A stretch of 64,000 nucleotides of DNA. It comes from RGIG3701 sp031553595 (GTDB taxonomy: Bacteria; Planctomycetota; Planctomycetia; Pirellulales; Thermoguttaceae). This document shows positions 26,520 to 35,746 of the stretch, one piece after another. A program made the position numbers and the translations under genes. Where the stretch lies: the NCBI GenBank assembly GCA_031553595.1, contig JAVBLI010000009.1, positions 1 through 64,000 of the forward strand, read 5' to 3'. The notes under the pieces are model-generated. The model ran no database searches. It was not told the DNA's origin and saw nothing but the letters and a program-made list of their open reading frames with translations. Position 1 is the stretch's first letter; each line of letters starts with the position of its first letter.

Positions 26520-28350
26520 TTACCATTTTTTTAATCGCCAGCACCAGCACCGCGAGATCCGCCGGCGTGATGCCCCGGATGCGGGACGCCTGGTCGATCG
26601 TCTGCGGGCGGATGCGTGCCAACTGCTCTTTCGCCTCCATGCGGAGCTGACGCTGGGCGGAATAATCGAAATCGTCCGGGATGGCGAATGTCCGCAGACG
26701 TTGCTGCCGCGCGATTTCCATGTCCTGCCGGGCGAGGTACCCGGAGTATTTCGTATCATACGTGACCTGCTCTGCGACCTGCGGCGAAAACTCGGCCAGC
26801 TCGGGGTAATGGACCGTGAGCGTTTCCCACGGGGTTTCCGGCCGCGCGAGCAGTTCTTCGAGTGTTTTCCCCTCCGCGCGGTGCGTTTTAATGAACTCCG
26901 CAGCACGCGTTATCTCCGCCATTTTTCGCGTAAACATTTCCCACCGCTGCGCATCCACCAGGCCCAACTCGCGCCCCAGCTCCGTCAGCCGACGATCCGC
27001 GTTATCCCCCCGCAGCCGCAGGCGGTGCTCGGCACGGCTGGTGAACATCCGGTACGGCTCATCCACCCCCCGCGTCACCAGATCGTCCATCATGACGCCC
27101 AAATACGCCTGGTCACGCCGTAATACCAGCGGGTATCTTTTGTCCAGCGATAACGCCGCGTTCAGCCCGGCCAGCAGCCCCTGCCCCGCCGCCTCCTCGT
27201 ACCCCGTAGTACCGTTCATCTGCCCGGCAAGATAAAGCCCGCTGACCACTTTCGTCTCCAGGGACGTTTGAAGCTGATCCGGCGGCGCGTAATCATACTC
27301 GATCGCGTACGCATACCGCATGATCACCGCCCGCTCAAGCCCTGAAATCGCGTGGATCATCGCCTCCTGCACCGCGCACGGGAGACTCGTGGACATGCCA
27401 TTCACATACACCTCCGCCGTCCGCCGCCCTTCCGGTTCAAGGAAAATCTGGTGCTGCGACTTTTCCGCGAAACGCACGACTTTCGTCTCGATGGACGGGC
27501 AGTACCGCGGCCCGGCAGAACTGATTTGCCCGGAATACATCGGCGCCAGGTGCAGATTTTCGCGGATGATGCCGTGCATGGTTTCGTTAGTGTGCGTCAT
27601 CCAGCACGAGATCTGCTCCACCTCCAGTCGGTCATTCAGAAACGAAAACGGCGTGGGCTCATCATCCCCGGGGTGCTCGATCATTTTCGAATAATCCAGC
27701 GTGCCGCCGTGCAGCCGCGCGGGGGTGCCGGTTTTAAAGCGGGCCAGACGGATGCCGCAGCGCCGCAGGGATTCGCTTAAATGCACCGCCGCCGGTTCGC
27801 CGCTGCGCCCGCCCTCCAGTTGCGTGCTGCCGTAATGAAGGATGCCGCAGAGAAATGTGCCGGTGGTGAGGATGACTTTCTCGGCGAGGTACGTCTCCCC
27901 GGTGAGTGTCTTCACGCCCCGCACACGCAGACGCTGACCGGCGTTTTCAGAGGAAGCTGTCGGCGTTTCCTCCACCAGCAGTTCCGTCACCATCTCCTGT
28001 CGCAGGGTGAGATTCTCCTGCTGCTCGAGCCGCTGCTTCATGACCGTCTGGTACATCCGCTTGTCCGCCTGTGCACGCGGGCCGTGCATGGCCGGGCCTT
28101 TTCGGCGGTTCAGCATGCGGAACTGAATGCCGGTTTCGTCGATCACCTCGCCCACCAGGCCGCCCAGCGCGTCCACTTCCCGCACGATCTGGCCTTTTGC
28201 CACGCCGCCGATGGCCGGGTTGCAGCTCATGGCCGCCACGGTGTCCAGATTCGCGGTCAGCAGGGCCGTCTTCACCCCGCGTTTCGCCGCCGCTGCCGCC
28301 GCCTCCGCGCCAGCGTGGCCGCCGCCGATTACTAGAATGTCGTATTTCAT
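26509..28350 (-). CDS. mnmG: tRNA uridine-5-carboxymethylaminomethyl modification enzyme MnmG
   Basis: MnmG is the FAD protein that, with the GTPase MnmE, installs the (carboxymethyl)aminomethyl group on wobble U34. The 613-residue protein has the dinucleotide motif VIGGGHAGAEAA (7-18), the GidA signature SCNPAIGGVAKGQIVREVDALGG, the second signature GTFLCG and the C-terminal MnmE/tRNA-binding helices ending ASRIRGITPADLAVL. Length is usual. mnmE is at 48841-50427. The promoter probably lies in the AT-rich 28351-28420 region, shared divergently with the GH16 gene. Confidence 0.97.
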   Translation of the reverse strand: MKYDILVIGGGHAGAEAAAAAAKRGVKTALLTANLDTVAAMSCNPAIGGVAKGQIVREVDALGGLVGEVIDETGIQFRMLNRRKGPAMHGPRAQADKRMYQTVMKQRLEQQENLTLRQEMVTELLVEETPTASSENAGQRLRVRGVKTLTGETYLAEKVILTTGTFLCGILHYGSTQLEGGRSGEPAAVHLSESLRRCGIRLARFKTGTPARLHGGTLDYSKMIEHPGDDEPTPFSFLNDRLEVEQISCWMTHTNETMHGIIRENLHLAPMYSGQISSAGPRYCPSIETKVVRFAEKSQHQIFLEPEGRRTAEVYVNGMSTSLPCAVQEAMIHAISGLERAVIMRYAYAIEYDYAPPDQLQTSLETKVVSGLYLAGQMNGTTGYEEAAGQGLLAGLNAALSLDKRYPLVLRRDQAYLGVMMDDLVTRGVDEPYRMFTSRAEHRLRLRGDNADRRLTELGRELGLVDAQRWEMFTRKMAEITRAAEFIKTHRAEGKTLEELLARPETPWETLTVHYPELAEFSPQVAEQVTYDTKYSGYLARQDMEIARQQRLRTFAIPDDFDYSAQRQLRMEAKEQLARIRPQTIDQASRIRGITPADLAVLVLAIKKMVNEE

Positions 28351-28451
28351 GGGACTTTTTTGTGAGGGTTCTTTTATACCATAATATTATCGCATGCCAT
28401 ATTATAAGATTTTTCGCCATTTTTACAAGCGCCGCCACCATGGTGCGGGCG

Positions 28452-28480
28452 TTGCGTTTCGCGGCCGGAACAGGTATAAT
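28452..28480 (+). promoter_or_regulatory. Promoter of the GH16 gene
   Basis: TTGCGT (28452-28457) and TATAAT (28475-28480) with a 17-bp spacer, about 70 bp before the start codon. Confidence 0.65.
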
Positions 28481-28560
28481 GATAGTTCGTGGGGATTATT
28501 GGCCCGCAAAATTGCCAGCCTTTTTTCCACCCGAATATTTACAAAAAAGGAGAATCGCTC

Positions 28561-29388
28561 ATGTTTAATAAAATCGTCGCCGCCCTGTGCGTTTTCGTGC
28601 TTACCGGAAACATACTCGTCGGTATTATTTGTGCCGAGGAAGTTCAGACAGAAAAAAACGCCGCGGCGCCGGAATGTCCGCTGGAGCATGGCGTCTGGGA
28701 GTTTTACCCCGCCATGAGCGACGAATTTAACGACGAAACGCTCGACAAAACGAAATGGCACCCGAATAATCCCACGTGGCTTGGTCGTCAACCCGGGTAT
28801 TTTTCGAAGGATAACGTCACTGTAAAAGATGGATCGCTCCAACTCTCGGCCCGCGCGGAAGACCTGCCCGAAGTGCCGGAAGGATACCACACCTTTACCA
28901 CTGCCGCCGTCAAAAGCGTGGAGCGTGTGCTTTACGGATACTTCGAAATCCGCGCGAAACCCATGAATTCCGCGGCCTCCAGCGCCTTCTGGTTTTACGC
29001 GCAAGACCCCGAGTGGTGGACGGAAATCGACGTTTTCGAAATCTGCGGAAAAGGAAAAAATCTCGACCGCCGGTACTTCATGAACCTGCACGTTTTCAAA
29101 ACGCCCCAGCGGGGCGAGAATCACACCGAAGACCAGGCGATCTGGGATGCGCCGTTCCGTTTCGCCGAGGATTTTCACATTTACGCGCTGGAGTGGAACA
29201 AGGATGAACTGAAATTTTACGTGGACGGCAAGTTGCTTCGCACTTCGAAAAACACGGAATGGCATCAGCCGCTGCACCTGAATTTTGACAGCGAAACCAT
29301 GCCGGAATGGTTCGGGCTGCCGGAAAAAGATGACCTGCCCAGCACATTTTATATCGATTATGTGCGGTGTTGGAAAGAGAAGGAATAA
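28561..29388 (+). CDS. Secreted GH16 glycoside hydrolase (beta-agarase-like)
   Basis: ATG 28561 is preceded by GGAG and followed by a signal peptide (KIVAALCVFVLTGNILVG). The 275-residue jelly roll has the GH16 retaining active site EIDVFE (nucleophile Glu, assisting Asp, acid/base Glu) in the block WWTEIDVFEICGK. The end of the fold is FYIDYVRCWK. It lacks the extra residue of the carrageenase/agarase motif (EIDxxE, not EIDxxxE). The block SSAFWFYAQD and the length favour agarase or related marine-type galactan subgroups. The substrate remains open. Confidence 0.87.
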   Translation: MFNKIVAALCVFVLTGNILVGIICAEEVQTEKNAAAPECPLEHGVWEFYPAMSDEFNDETLDKTKWHPNNPTWLGRQPGYFSKDNVTVKDGSLQLSARAEDLPEVPEGYHTFTTAAVKSVERVLYGYFEIRAKPMNSAASSAFWFYAQDPEWWTEIDVFEICGKGKNLDRRYFMNLHVFKTPQRGENHTEDQAIWDAPFRFAEDFHIYALEWNKDELKFYVDGKLLRTSKNTEWHQPLHLNFDSETMPEWFGLPEKDDLPSTFYIDYVRCWKEKE

Positions 29389-29456
29389 TGGTGTTTCAGT
29401 GCGCGAAAGGTATTTGGATTGCGCAAAAATGATATTCTTTTACGCAAAATTAGTGG

Positions 29457-29485
29457 TTGTCCCCCGCCTTGGCAGCGGGTATACT
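29457..29485 (+). promoter_or_regulatory. Promoter of the GH51 gene
   Basis: TTGTCC (29457-29462) and TATACT (29480-29485) are 17 bp apart. The spacer contains CCCGCCTTGGCAGCGGG, a 5-bp dyad (CCCGC/GCGGG) that might serve as an operator. Confidence 0.6.
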
Positions 29486-29566
29486 GGAGATATTGTCACG
29501 CATGGAGCCGGTGAAAGAATCGGAAAACGCCGGCATTCCCACCCCTTACTCTCATAGGAGCACGTC

Positions 29567-31456
29567 ATGAAATTACGTTGTGTATTTGTTTTAACGCTGT
29601 TTGCCGCGATGGTTTGCACTCAGGCGAAAGCCGCGGAAACGGTGAGCATCGACGCCACAAAAAAAGGCGAGGCGATCTCCCCCTACATTTACGGCCAGTT
29701 TATCGAGCATCTCGGCCGGTGCATTTACGGCGGTATCTGGGCCGAAATGCTCGAAGACCGCAAGTTTTTCGACGCACCCGGCGCGGAAGGTTCGCCATGG
29801 TTCCGCTTCGGAGACGGTGTGGTTGAGATGAACAAAAATGACGTCTTCACCGGCGAGCACACCCCGGAGTTAATGCTGGGTAAAAGCGGTGGTTATGCCG
29901 CGATTGCGCAAAAAAATATCGCGGTGGCGAAAGGAAAAAAATATCAGGGGTACGTATGGCTGAAATGTACTGGCGAGGTGGAGTCGGTGTATGTGGTTCT
30001 CGATCACCTGTACAGAGACGCCGTCGCGACCATTGAGATGCTTCCCGTCCCGGTAAAGGAGGGCGATTACTATAAACATGAATTTTCGTTTGAGTCGTCC
30101 CGCGACCACGATAATTGCCAACTGACAATTTCCGCGGAAGGCGAAGGCTCCGTCCTGATCGGCACGGTTTCTCTCATGCCGGCGGATAATATAAACGGCA
30201 TGCGGGCCGACACGCTGGCGCTTCTGAAAGAACTCGACTCGCCGGTGTATCGCTGGCCAGGCGGGAATTTCGTCAGCGGGTACGACTGGAACGACGGCAT
30301 CGGCGACCGCGACCGGCGACCGCCACGCAAAAACCCGGCGTGGCAAGGAATCGAACACAACGATTTCGGCATGGACGAGTTCATGGTCTTCTGCCGGTAT
30401 CTGGGCACGGAGCCGTACATCGCGGTGAACACCGGAAACGGCGAAGTGGATAACGCCGTGGCGGAACTTGAATATGCGAACGGCGGCGCCGACACGCCTC
30501 AGGGGAAACGTCGCGCGGAAAATGGACATACTGACGGGTATGGCGTGAAATTCTGGGGCATCGGAAACGAAATGTACGGCGATTGGCAGATCGGCCACAT
30601 GTCTGTCGAGAAGTACGCGGAAAAGCAGAACGCGTTCGTGGATGCGTTTCGCGCGAAGGACCCGAGCATTAAGGTGATCGCCGTCGGTGCGGTCGGCAAG
30701 TGGGATGAGTACATCATGCCGCACTGCGCGGATCATATGGATTACATCAGCGAGCACTTTTACGTAGGTGGCCACCATGAAGCGCTTCTGGATCACGTGG
30801 CGGCCCCTGCGCGATCCATTCGGCATATTGCGGACGCCCACCGAAGATACCGGTCAGAATTTTCCGAATTAAACGGAAAGGACATTCGCATCGCGCTGGA
30901 CGAGTGGAATTTCTGGTACGGCCCGCATCCTTTCGGTGAGTTGGGCACGCGGTATTTCGTGAAGGACGGGCTGGGAATCGCGGCCGGGCTGCACGAGTTT
31001 TTCCGGCAGAGCGACATCATTTATATGGCGAATTACGCCCAGACGGTGAACGTTATCGGGTGTATTAAAACGTCGAAGACGGCCGCGCAGTTCGAGACCA
31101 CAGGGCTTGCGCTGGTGCTGTACCGGAAGCATTTCGGTGTGACGCCCGTGGCGGTGGAGTCGCCGGAGCCGCTGGACGTGGCCGCGGCGCTGACGGCAGA
31201 TGGGAAAACGCTGACCGTCGGAATCGTGAATCCGCTGGCGGAAGAAAAGACGTTGAAACTCGCGCTGACGGGTGTCGCGCTGGGTGAAAAATGCGTGCGC
31301 GTCGAGGTGGTCGGCAAAGACCCCATGGATTATAATGATCCGGATCGGCCGCAAAAAATCGTCATCGCGGAGTCGGAGGAAACATATGACGCCGCGGCTG
31401 GCGTGAAGGTTGCGCCGTACAGCGTGACGGTGCTGAAAATCGCCGTGGCGGAGTGA
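29567..31456 (+). CDS. Secreted GH51 alpha-L-arabinofuranosidase
   Basis: The 629-residue protein starts with a signal peptide (CVFVLTLFAAMVCTQAKA). The GH51 blocks are ISPYIYGQFIEHLGRCIYGG, PVYRWPGGNFVSGYDWNDGIG, FWGIGNEMYGDWQ (acid/base Glu in GNE) and IALDEWNFWY (nucleophile Glu). NYAQTVNVIG closes the TIM barrel. A middle insertion (about 95-205) looks like a carbohydrate-binding beta domain and the C-terminus is the usual beta sandwich. It releases terminal arabinofuranose from arabinan or arabinoxylan. The monocistronic layout with its own promoter matches the flanking glycosidases. Confidence 0.93.
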   Translation: MKLRCVFVLTLFAAMVCTQAKAAETVSIDATKKGEAISPYIYGQFIEHLGRCIYGGIWAEMLEDRKFFDAPGAEGSPWFRFGDGVVEMNKNDVFTGEHTPELMLGKSGGYAAIAQKNIAVAKGKKYQGYVWLKCTGEVESVYVVLDHLYRDAVATIEMLPVPVKEGDYYKHEFSFESSRDHDNCQLTISAEGEGSVLIGTVSLMPADNINGMRADTLALLKELDSPVYRWPGGNFVSGYDWNDGIGDRDRRPPRKNPAWQGIEHNDFGMDEFMVFCRYLGTEPYIAVNTGNGEVDNAVAELEYANGGADTPQGKRRAENGHTDGYGVKFWGIGNEMYGDWQIGHMSVEKYAEKQNAFVDAFRAKDPSIKVIAVGAVGKWDEYIMPHCADHMDYISEHFYVGGHHEALLDHVAAPARSIRHIADAHRRYRSEFSELNGKDIRIALDEWNFWYGPHPFGELGTRYFVKDGLGIAAGLHEFFRQSDIIYMANYAQTVNVIGCIKTSKTAAQFETTGLALVLYRKHFGVTPVAVESPEPLDVAAALTADGKTLTVGIVNPLAEEKTLKLALTGVALGEKCVRVEVVGKDPMDYNDPDRPQKIVIAESEETYDAAAGVKVAPYSVTVLKIAVAE

Positions 31457-31469
31457 GGAAGCGAGTACT

Positions 31470-31640
31470 CCGCTCCGGAGGAGCGAAAAGTTTATAGAAA
31501 TGGAAAATGTGTGCGCATTTCCACCCGGTCAAAGGTAGGATGTGCCCGAAAAAACGACTCCGCCTTATGATATCCCGCTCCTACGGAGCGACAATATCCG
31601 TTTTGTGACCGTTTTCTATAAACATTCCATCCCTCCGGGA
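31470..31640. repeat. Dispersed repeat B, copy 1 (GCTCCGnAGGAGC ... GTTTATAGAAA)
   Basis: CCGCTCCGGAGGAGCG plus a GTTTATAGAAA tail (31470-31500) is mirrored by TTTCTATAAAC and CCCTCCGGGAT (31613-31640). Between them lies a third hairpin, GCTCCTACGGAGCG (31577-31590). The same unit occurs twice at 56937-57022. The hairpin-plus-tail build suggests a small mobile or regulatory repeat. No gene is inside. Confidence 0.7.
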
Positions 31641-31691
31641 TAAAAGAAAAAGTTTGCGGATGCACTGAAAGCGGGTGATTTTTCCCGCCTC

Positions 31692-31720
31692 TTGTTTTGC
31701 ATCCGCCTCTCCGTTATAAT
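31692..31720 (+). promoter_or_regulatory. Promoter of the GH50/GH42-like gene
   Basis: TTGTTT (31692-31697) and TATAAT (31715-31720), spacer 17 bp; the start codon is about 60 bp downstream. Confidence 0.6.
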
Positions 31721-31782
31721 AGGGGACGTTTGTCGGTAACATCCGTTTTTGACCGCGTCCCTTCTTTATTTCGGAAATCCTT

Positions 31783-34578
31783 ATGCAGAAATTCTCAAAT
31801 TCCCTCGCTGTGTTCTTCTTGCTCGTGTTATATTGTCCGGCGGCCGTTTTGGGTGCCGAGCCGAATCTTACGCCGGACGGCATTCAATTTCCCATGCAGG
31901 GGCTGGGCGATCTGGTTTTCGAATATCCCCGACTCCAGGATTTTTCGCAGAACGACCTGACGAAAATCTTCGACAAAACGGTCACCGATAACGGAACCCG
32001 GGCGGTGGTGAAGTATGAAGGCGGTGCGGAACTGCATTTCACGAAGAAGGACGGCGGCCTGATCGAAATGGCGGTTAAAAATCCCCCCGCGAATCTGGCG
32101 GCGTTCCGCGTCGGTTGCAACATTCCGTTTGCGATCAACGAGGGTGGGAAATACAGTCTTGGCGGCCAGGAAGCGAAGCCCTTCCCCATGGAAAAGCCTG
32201 CCGGCCCCATGCTCTACCAGGGCAATACACAGACCATGACGCTCACCGCCCCCAGCGGCGCGATGCTGACACTCACCGGCCTGCAGCCCGGCACCTTCTT
32301 CCAGCTCCAGGATAACCGCGAGTGGAACTGGGCCATCTTTCACGTCTGGTTCATGTGCCCCTACAACAAAGACCGCGCCTTCACCGAGCTGCGTTTTTCC
32401 TCGACGAAAGACGCGGAGCATAAAGCCGTGAAAATGGTCGACCGTTTCGGGCAGGATTTCGTGCGGGACTTCCCCGGGAAAATTTCGTCCGAGGACGAGC
32501 TCAAAGCCGACACCAAAACCGATAAGGCGTATTACGATGCGCTGCCGAAGAAGCCGAACCTCGACGTTTACGGTGGTTTCGCCGGCACGGGAGAATCCCT
32601 GAAACTGAAAAAGACTGGCTTCTTCCATGTGGAAAAAATCAAAACCCGCTGGTTCCTTGTCGACCCGGCCGGCAACGCGTTCTTCCATCTCGGACTCTGC
32701 GGTTTTGGGCCCAGCGACGACTTCACTTACACCGAAGGCCGGGAATCGCTGTTCGAATGGCTGCCGCCGCACGACGCGCAGTTCGGCACCGCGTGGCATC
32801 CCGAGGGCTGGTGGAATCCCCGCGCCGTTTCGTTTTACGTGGCCAACGTCATTCGGAAATACGATAAACCGTTCGAGCGGGAGGAATGGACGACCCGCAT
32901 GATCGACCGCGTCCGGGCGATGGGCTTCACCTCCGCGGGGGCTTTCTCGCCGACACCGCAGGCGTTTACGGATAAAAAATTCCCGCACGTCCACTCGTTC
33001 GGCTTCTGGGGTCTGGGCTACGATATTCCCGGCGCCCGGGGATTTTTTGATGCTTTCGATCCGGAGCTTGCGAAGAAAATCGACGAAATTTTTGCGCGAG
33101 ACATCGCCCCCCATGCCGACAATCCGCTGATCATCGGCTATTATCTCGCCAACGAACAGGGGGCGGAAGACCTGCCGCGGGCGCTGCCGGCACTGCCTGG
33201 AAAGTTCGAGGCCAAAAAGAAACTTGTCGCCCTGCTCAAAAAGCAGTACGGTACGATCGACAAATTCAACGCCGCGTGGGACATGACCGCGAAATCCTTC
33301 GACGATCTCATCGAGCCTGGGCTGCCGGTGACGACCCGGGCCGCGTCGCAGGACGTGACGAAGTTCGTCGAGCTTTACCTCGACAAATACTACGCGCTAC
33401 TGGCCGAGACCTTCCGGAAATACGACAAAAACCACCTGCTGATCGGTAGTCGCTGGCAGCCGGGCACCGCGAACAACGAAACGCTGGTCAAGACGTGTGC
33501 GAAGTACTGCGATGTCATCAGCGTCAACTATTACACCATGGCCTTCGACAAGGATTTCCTCGACCGCATCTACCGCTGGTCTGGCGAGAAGCCGATGCTC
33601 TTGAGCGAATGGCATTACTCCTGCACCGGCGAGTCGGCACTGCCCGGCGGACTGGGCGGTGTCAAAACGCAGCGCGAGCGCGGCATGGCTTACCGGAATT
33701 ACGTCGAGCAGGCCGCCGCGACGGGGTACGTCGTCGGCACGGAGTGGTTCACCCTCATCGACCAGGCACGCGCCGGACGTTTCTTCGAAAAGGAGACGGG
33801 CGAGAAAGCTAACACCGGCGTTTTTGCCGTCACCGACCGGCCGTGGAAAGATTTCGTCGCCAAGGTCGTCAAGACGAATTGCGACATTCAAAGCCTCCTT
33901 CTCGGCAAGCGGAAAGCGTTTAAGTTCGACGACCCGCGATTCGCATTGAAAGGCACGGGGCGGCAGACGATCAGTGCCCCGTGGGTGGAAAAGCCGCTTG
34001 TGATCGACGGTAGCCGCGATGAATGGCCGGGCCTTCCCCCGGTAATGATCGGCGAAAACCGCATGGTTCTCGGGGCGGATTCCGCCGGCACCAGTGCCGC
34101 CTTCCGTGTCGCGTGGGATAAAAAGAATCTTTACATTTTCGCCGACGTGGTCGATAGCACTCCGGGGAAAAGCAGCGTGAAAGGCGCCGATCTCTGGCAG
34201 GGCGACGGCGTGGAGATTTTCCTGGGCGTCGAAGATCTCGACAAACCGGGCGACATGATTTTCAGCGACCGTCAGATTCTGATCGGTGCCGGGCCGGGCG
34301 AGGGACAGACATATGTTCGTAACGCCACGCCGCGAACTTCCGGCACCATCCGCCGCAGTGTGGTCATGAAACCGGACGGCAGCGGTTATTTCCTCGAGGC
34401 GGCCATCCCGTTCACGGTGCTCGGCGTCGAGCCGAAAGAAAACATGGAACTGCTGTTCGACGTCGCCGTGGATGACAGCGAGGACGGCACGAGCCGGCAG
34501 CGTCAATTCGTCTGGAACGGCGACAGCCGCGTCTCCGGCGAGCGTGGCGGCTGGGGATGTCTGAAGCTGACAAAGTAA
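31783..34578 (+). CDS. Secreted clan-A glycoside hydrolase (GH50/GH42 agarase-like) with CBM9-like domain
   Basis: The 931-residue protein begins with a signal peptide (SLAVFFLLVLYCPAAVLG). After an N-terminal beta domain, GFFHVEKIKTRWFLVDPAGN followed by FFHLGLCGFG introduces a TIM barrel as in GH50-type beta-agarases. GYYLANEQG carries the probable acid/base Glu, and LLSEWHYS the probable nucleophile Glu. A C-terminal domain (about 730-931) starting VIDGSRDEWPGLP is of the CBM9-like type found in many planctomycete enzymes. Agarose or another galactan is a guess based on fold. Together with the GH16 gene it suggests red-algal or mucin-like galactan use. Confidence 0.75.
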   Translation: MQKFSNSLAVFFLLVLYCPAAVLGAEPNLTPDGIQFPMQGLGDLVFEYPRLQDFSQNDLTKIFDKTVTDNGTRAVVKYEGGAELHFTKKDGGLIEMAVKNPPANLAAFRVGCNIPFAINEGGKYSLGGQEAKPFPMEKPAGPMLYQGNTQTMTLTAPSGAMLTLTGLQPGTFFQLQDNREWNWAIFHVWFMCPYNKDRAFTELRFSSTKDAEHKAVKMVDRFGQDFVRDFPGKISSEDELKADTKTDKAYYDALPKKPNLDVYGGFAGTGESLKLKKTGFFHVEKIKTRWFLVDPAGNAFFHLGLCGFGPSDDFTYTEGRESLFEWLPPHDAQFGTAWHPEGWWNPRAVSFYVANVIRKYDKPFEREEWTTRMIDRVRAMGFTSAGAFSPTPQAFTDKKFPHVHSFGFWGLGYDIPGARGFFDAFDPELAKKIDEIFARDIAPHADNPLIIGYYLANEQGAEDLPRALPALPGKFEAKKKLVALLKKQYGTIDKFNAAWDMTAKSFDDLIEPGLPVTTRAASQDVTKFVELYLDKYYALLAETFRKYDKNHLLIGSRWQPGTANNETLVKTCAKYCDVISVNYYTMAFDKDFLDRIYRWSGEKPMLLSEWHYSCTGESALPGGLGGVKTQRERGMAYRNYVEQAAATGYVVGTEWFTLIDQARAGRFFEKETGEKANTGVFAVTDRPWKDFVAKVVKTNCDIQSLLLGKRKAFKFDDPRFALKGTGRQTISAPWVEKPLVIDGSRDEWPGLPPVMIGENRMVLGADSAGTSAAFRVAWDKKNLYIFADVVDSTPGKSSVKGADLWQGDGVEIFLGVEDLDKPGDMIFSDRQILIGAGPGEGQTYVRNATPRTSGTIRRSVVMKPDGSGYFLEAAIPFTVLGVEPKENMELLFDVAVDDSEDGTSRQRQFVWNGDSRVSGERGGWGCLKLTK

Positions 34579-34602
34579 GCCGGTTCGTATGGCGGTCCAA
34601 GA

Positions 34603-34710
34603 AACAGCAGCTGGGAGTGTAGCGGAACGCAGTGACGCGTAGAGACCGGATTAGAAGTGAAGAACCACTCGGCGGTTCTAGTCCGGTCTCTGCGCTAACG
34701 GCTGCTGTTT
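34603..34710. repeat. Palindromic element R2 (RAYT-associated family)
   Basis: AACAGCAGCTGGGAG at the left and GGCTGCTGTT at the right enclose AGAGACCGGAT and its complement. The right arm has lost the CTCCGCTCCC segment, so the arms are unequal. It lies between the convergent GH50-like and RNase HII-like genes. Confidence 0.8.
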
Positions 34711-34732
34711 TCCAGTTTGAAAATGAGCCGAA

Positions 34733-35746
34733 TTACCGGTTACGCCAAAAAAAATCGCGAGAAATGCCCAGCGTTTCCGCGGTTTTTTTTATGTCATCCA
34801 GGAAGCGGCGAGCGTCCTGCGGGTACCCTTCGGTGGGGGTGAGTCCGGGGACACGTGCCTGCCACCAGGCGTTAAAGCCGATCATGGCCAGTTCACGCTG
34901 ATACTTGCTGAAGAGGGAGGCCAGGGCCACGGCGAGATTCGTCTCGCCTTTCGCCTGAAAGCGGACGGTGAGCGTGCCGGATTCGCCGCGATGAACATAC
35001 TCACTGGTATCTCGATTTTCTTCGGTAATGCAGAACGTGGCATCCGAGAAAAACTCCATCAGCGGCGCGAGGTAAAAATTGCGCCCTCCGAGTTTATCAC
35101 AGAAAATCACCACCTCCGCGGAGGGGGTTTGTCGTCGGGCTTTTGCATAAAGCGCGGAAGCCAGCTTCAGTGTGGCCTCCATCAGCAGCACGCCTTTCGA
35201 ACCGGTTTCTTCTGCCTCGCGGTTAAAGCGGGCCGGAAAAATCAGGTCAGAACGCACTTCACGCAAGAAGATTTGCGTGTCACGCATCTTTTGCAGAACC
35301 GTGTTCGCTGCCTCCGTGATCACGTCCAGCGAATTGGACAGCGGAAAAGGAATCGCCGCATCCTGCCACACCAAGGCGGCGCGTTCTTTGCAGGATGCTT
35401 CATCTCCAAAACGTGAGAACACATCCTCGGCGGATGCCGGGAACTCCCCCACATACCCACCAGTATGATCACAAAGACGCAGGATTTCCATCATCGTCAG
35501 TACGGTTTTTTCCACCGCCGCGATCCCGGAAAGCGATTTATAAACCGACGTTTTATACAGTTTCTTGGAATCCGCCACGGCGATAACCGCGTCTTTCGGC
35601 GAAACCCCTACGGCGGGTGCCAGGGCGGCGTAAAGCCCGTCCGGTGGAGTGTTTTCAGCCACTTCCCAGAGCGTAGCGCTCACCGCAAGCGGCCCCAAAA
35701 ACGGCCCGTACCCCGCCTCGTCCGTACCGATTAAGTAGTAGGCCAT
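34733..35746 (-). CDS. RNase HII-like protein, long divergent form
   Basis: The 337-residue protein opens with GTDEAGYGPFLGPLAVSA, the RNase HII DEAGxGP motif with its two catalytic acids. VIFCDKLGGRNFY probably supplies the third acid, and ENRDTSEYVHRGE a later conserved region. True RNase HII has about 200-260 residues. The middle segment here (about 55-190) is extra. It may cut RNA-DNA hybrids or be a specialised paralogue. The start ATG shares one base with the stop of the NRDE gene (TGATG at 35744-35748), so the two are coupled. Confidence 0.78.
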   Translation of the reverse strand: MAYYLIGTDEAGYGPFLGPLAVSATLWEVAENTPPDGLYAALAPAVGVSPKDAVIAVADSKKLYKTSVYKSLSGIAAVEKTVLTMMEILRLCDHTGGYVGEFPASAEDVFSRFGDEASCKERAALVWQDAAIPFPLSNSLDVITEAANTVLQKMRDTQIFLREVRSDLIFPARFNREAEETGSKGVLLMEATLKLASALYAKARRQTPSAEVVIFCDKLGGRNFYLAPLMEFFSDATFCITEENRDTSEYVHRGESGTLTVRFQAKGETNLAVALASLFSKYQRELAMIGFNAWWQARVPGLTPTEGYPQDARRFLDDIKKTAETLGISRDFFWRNR

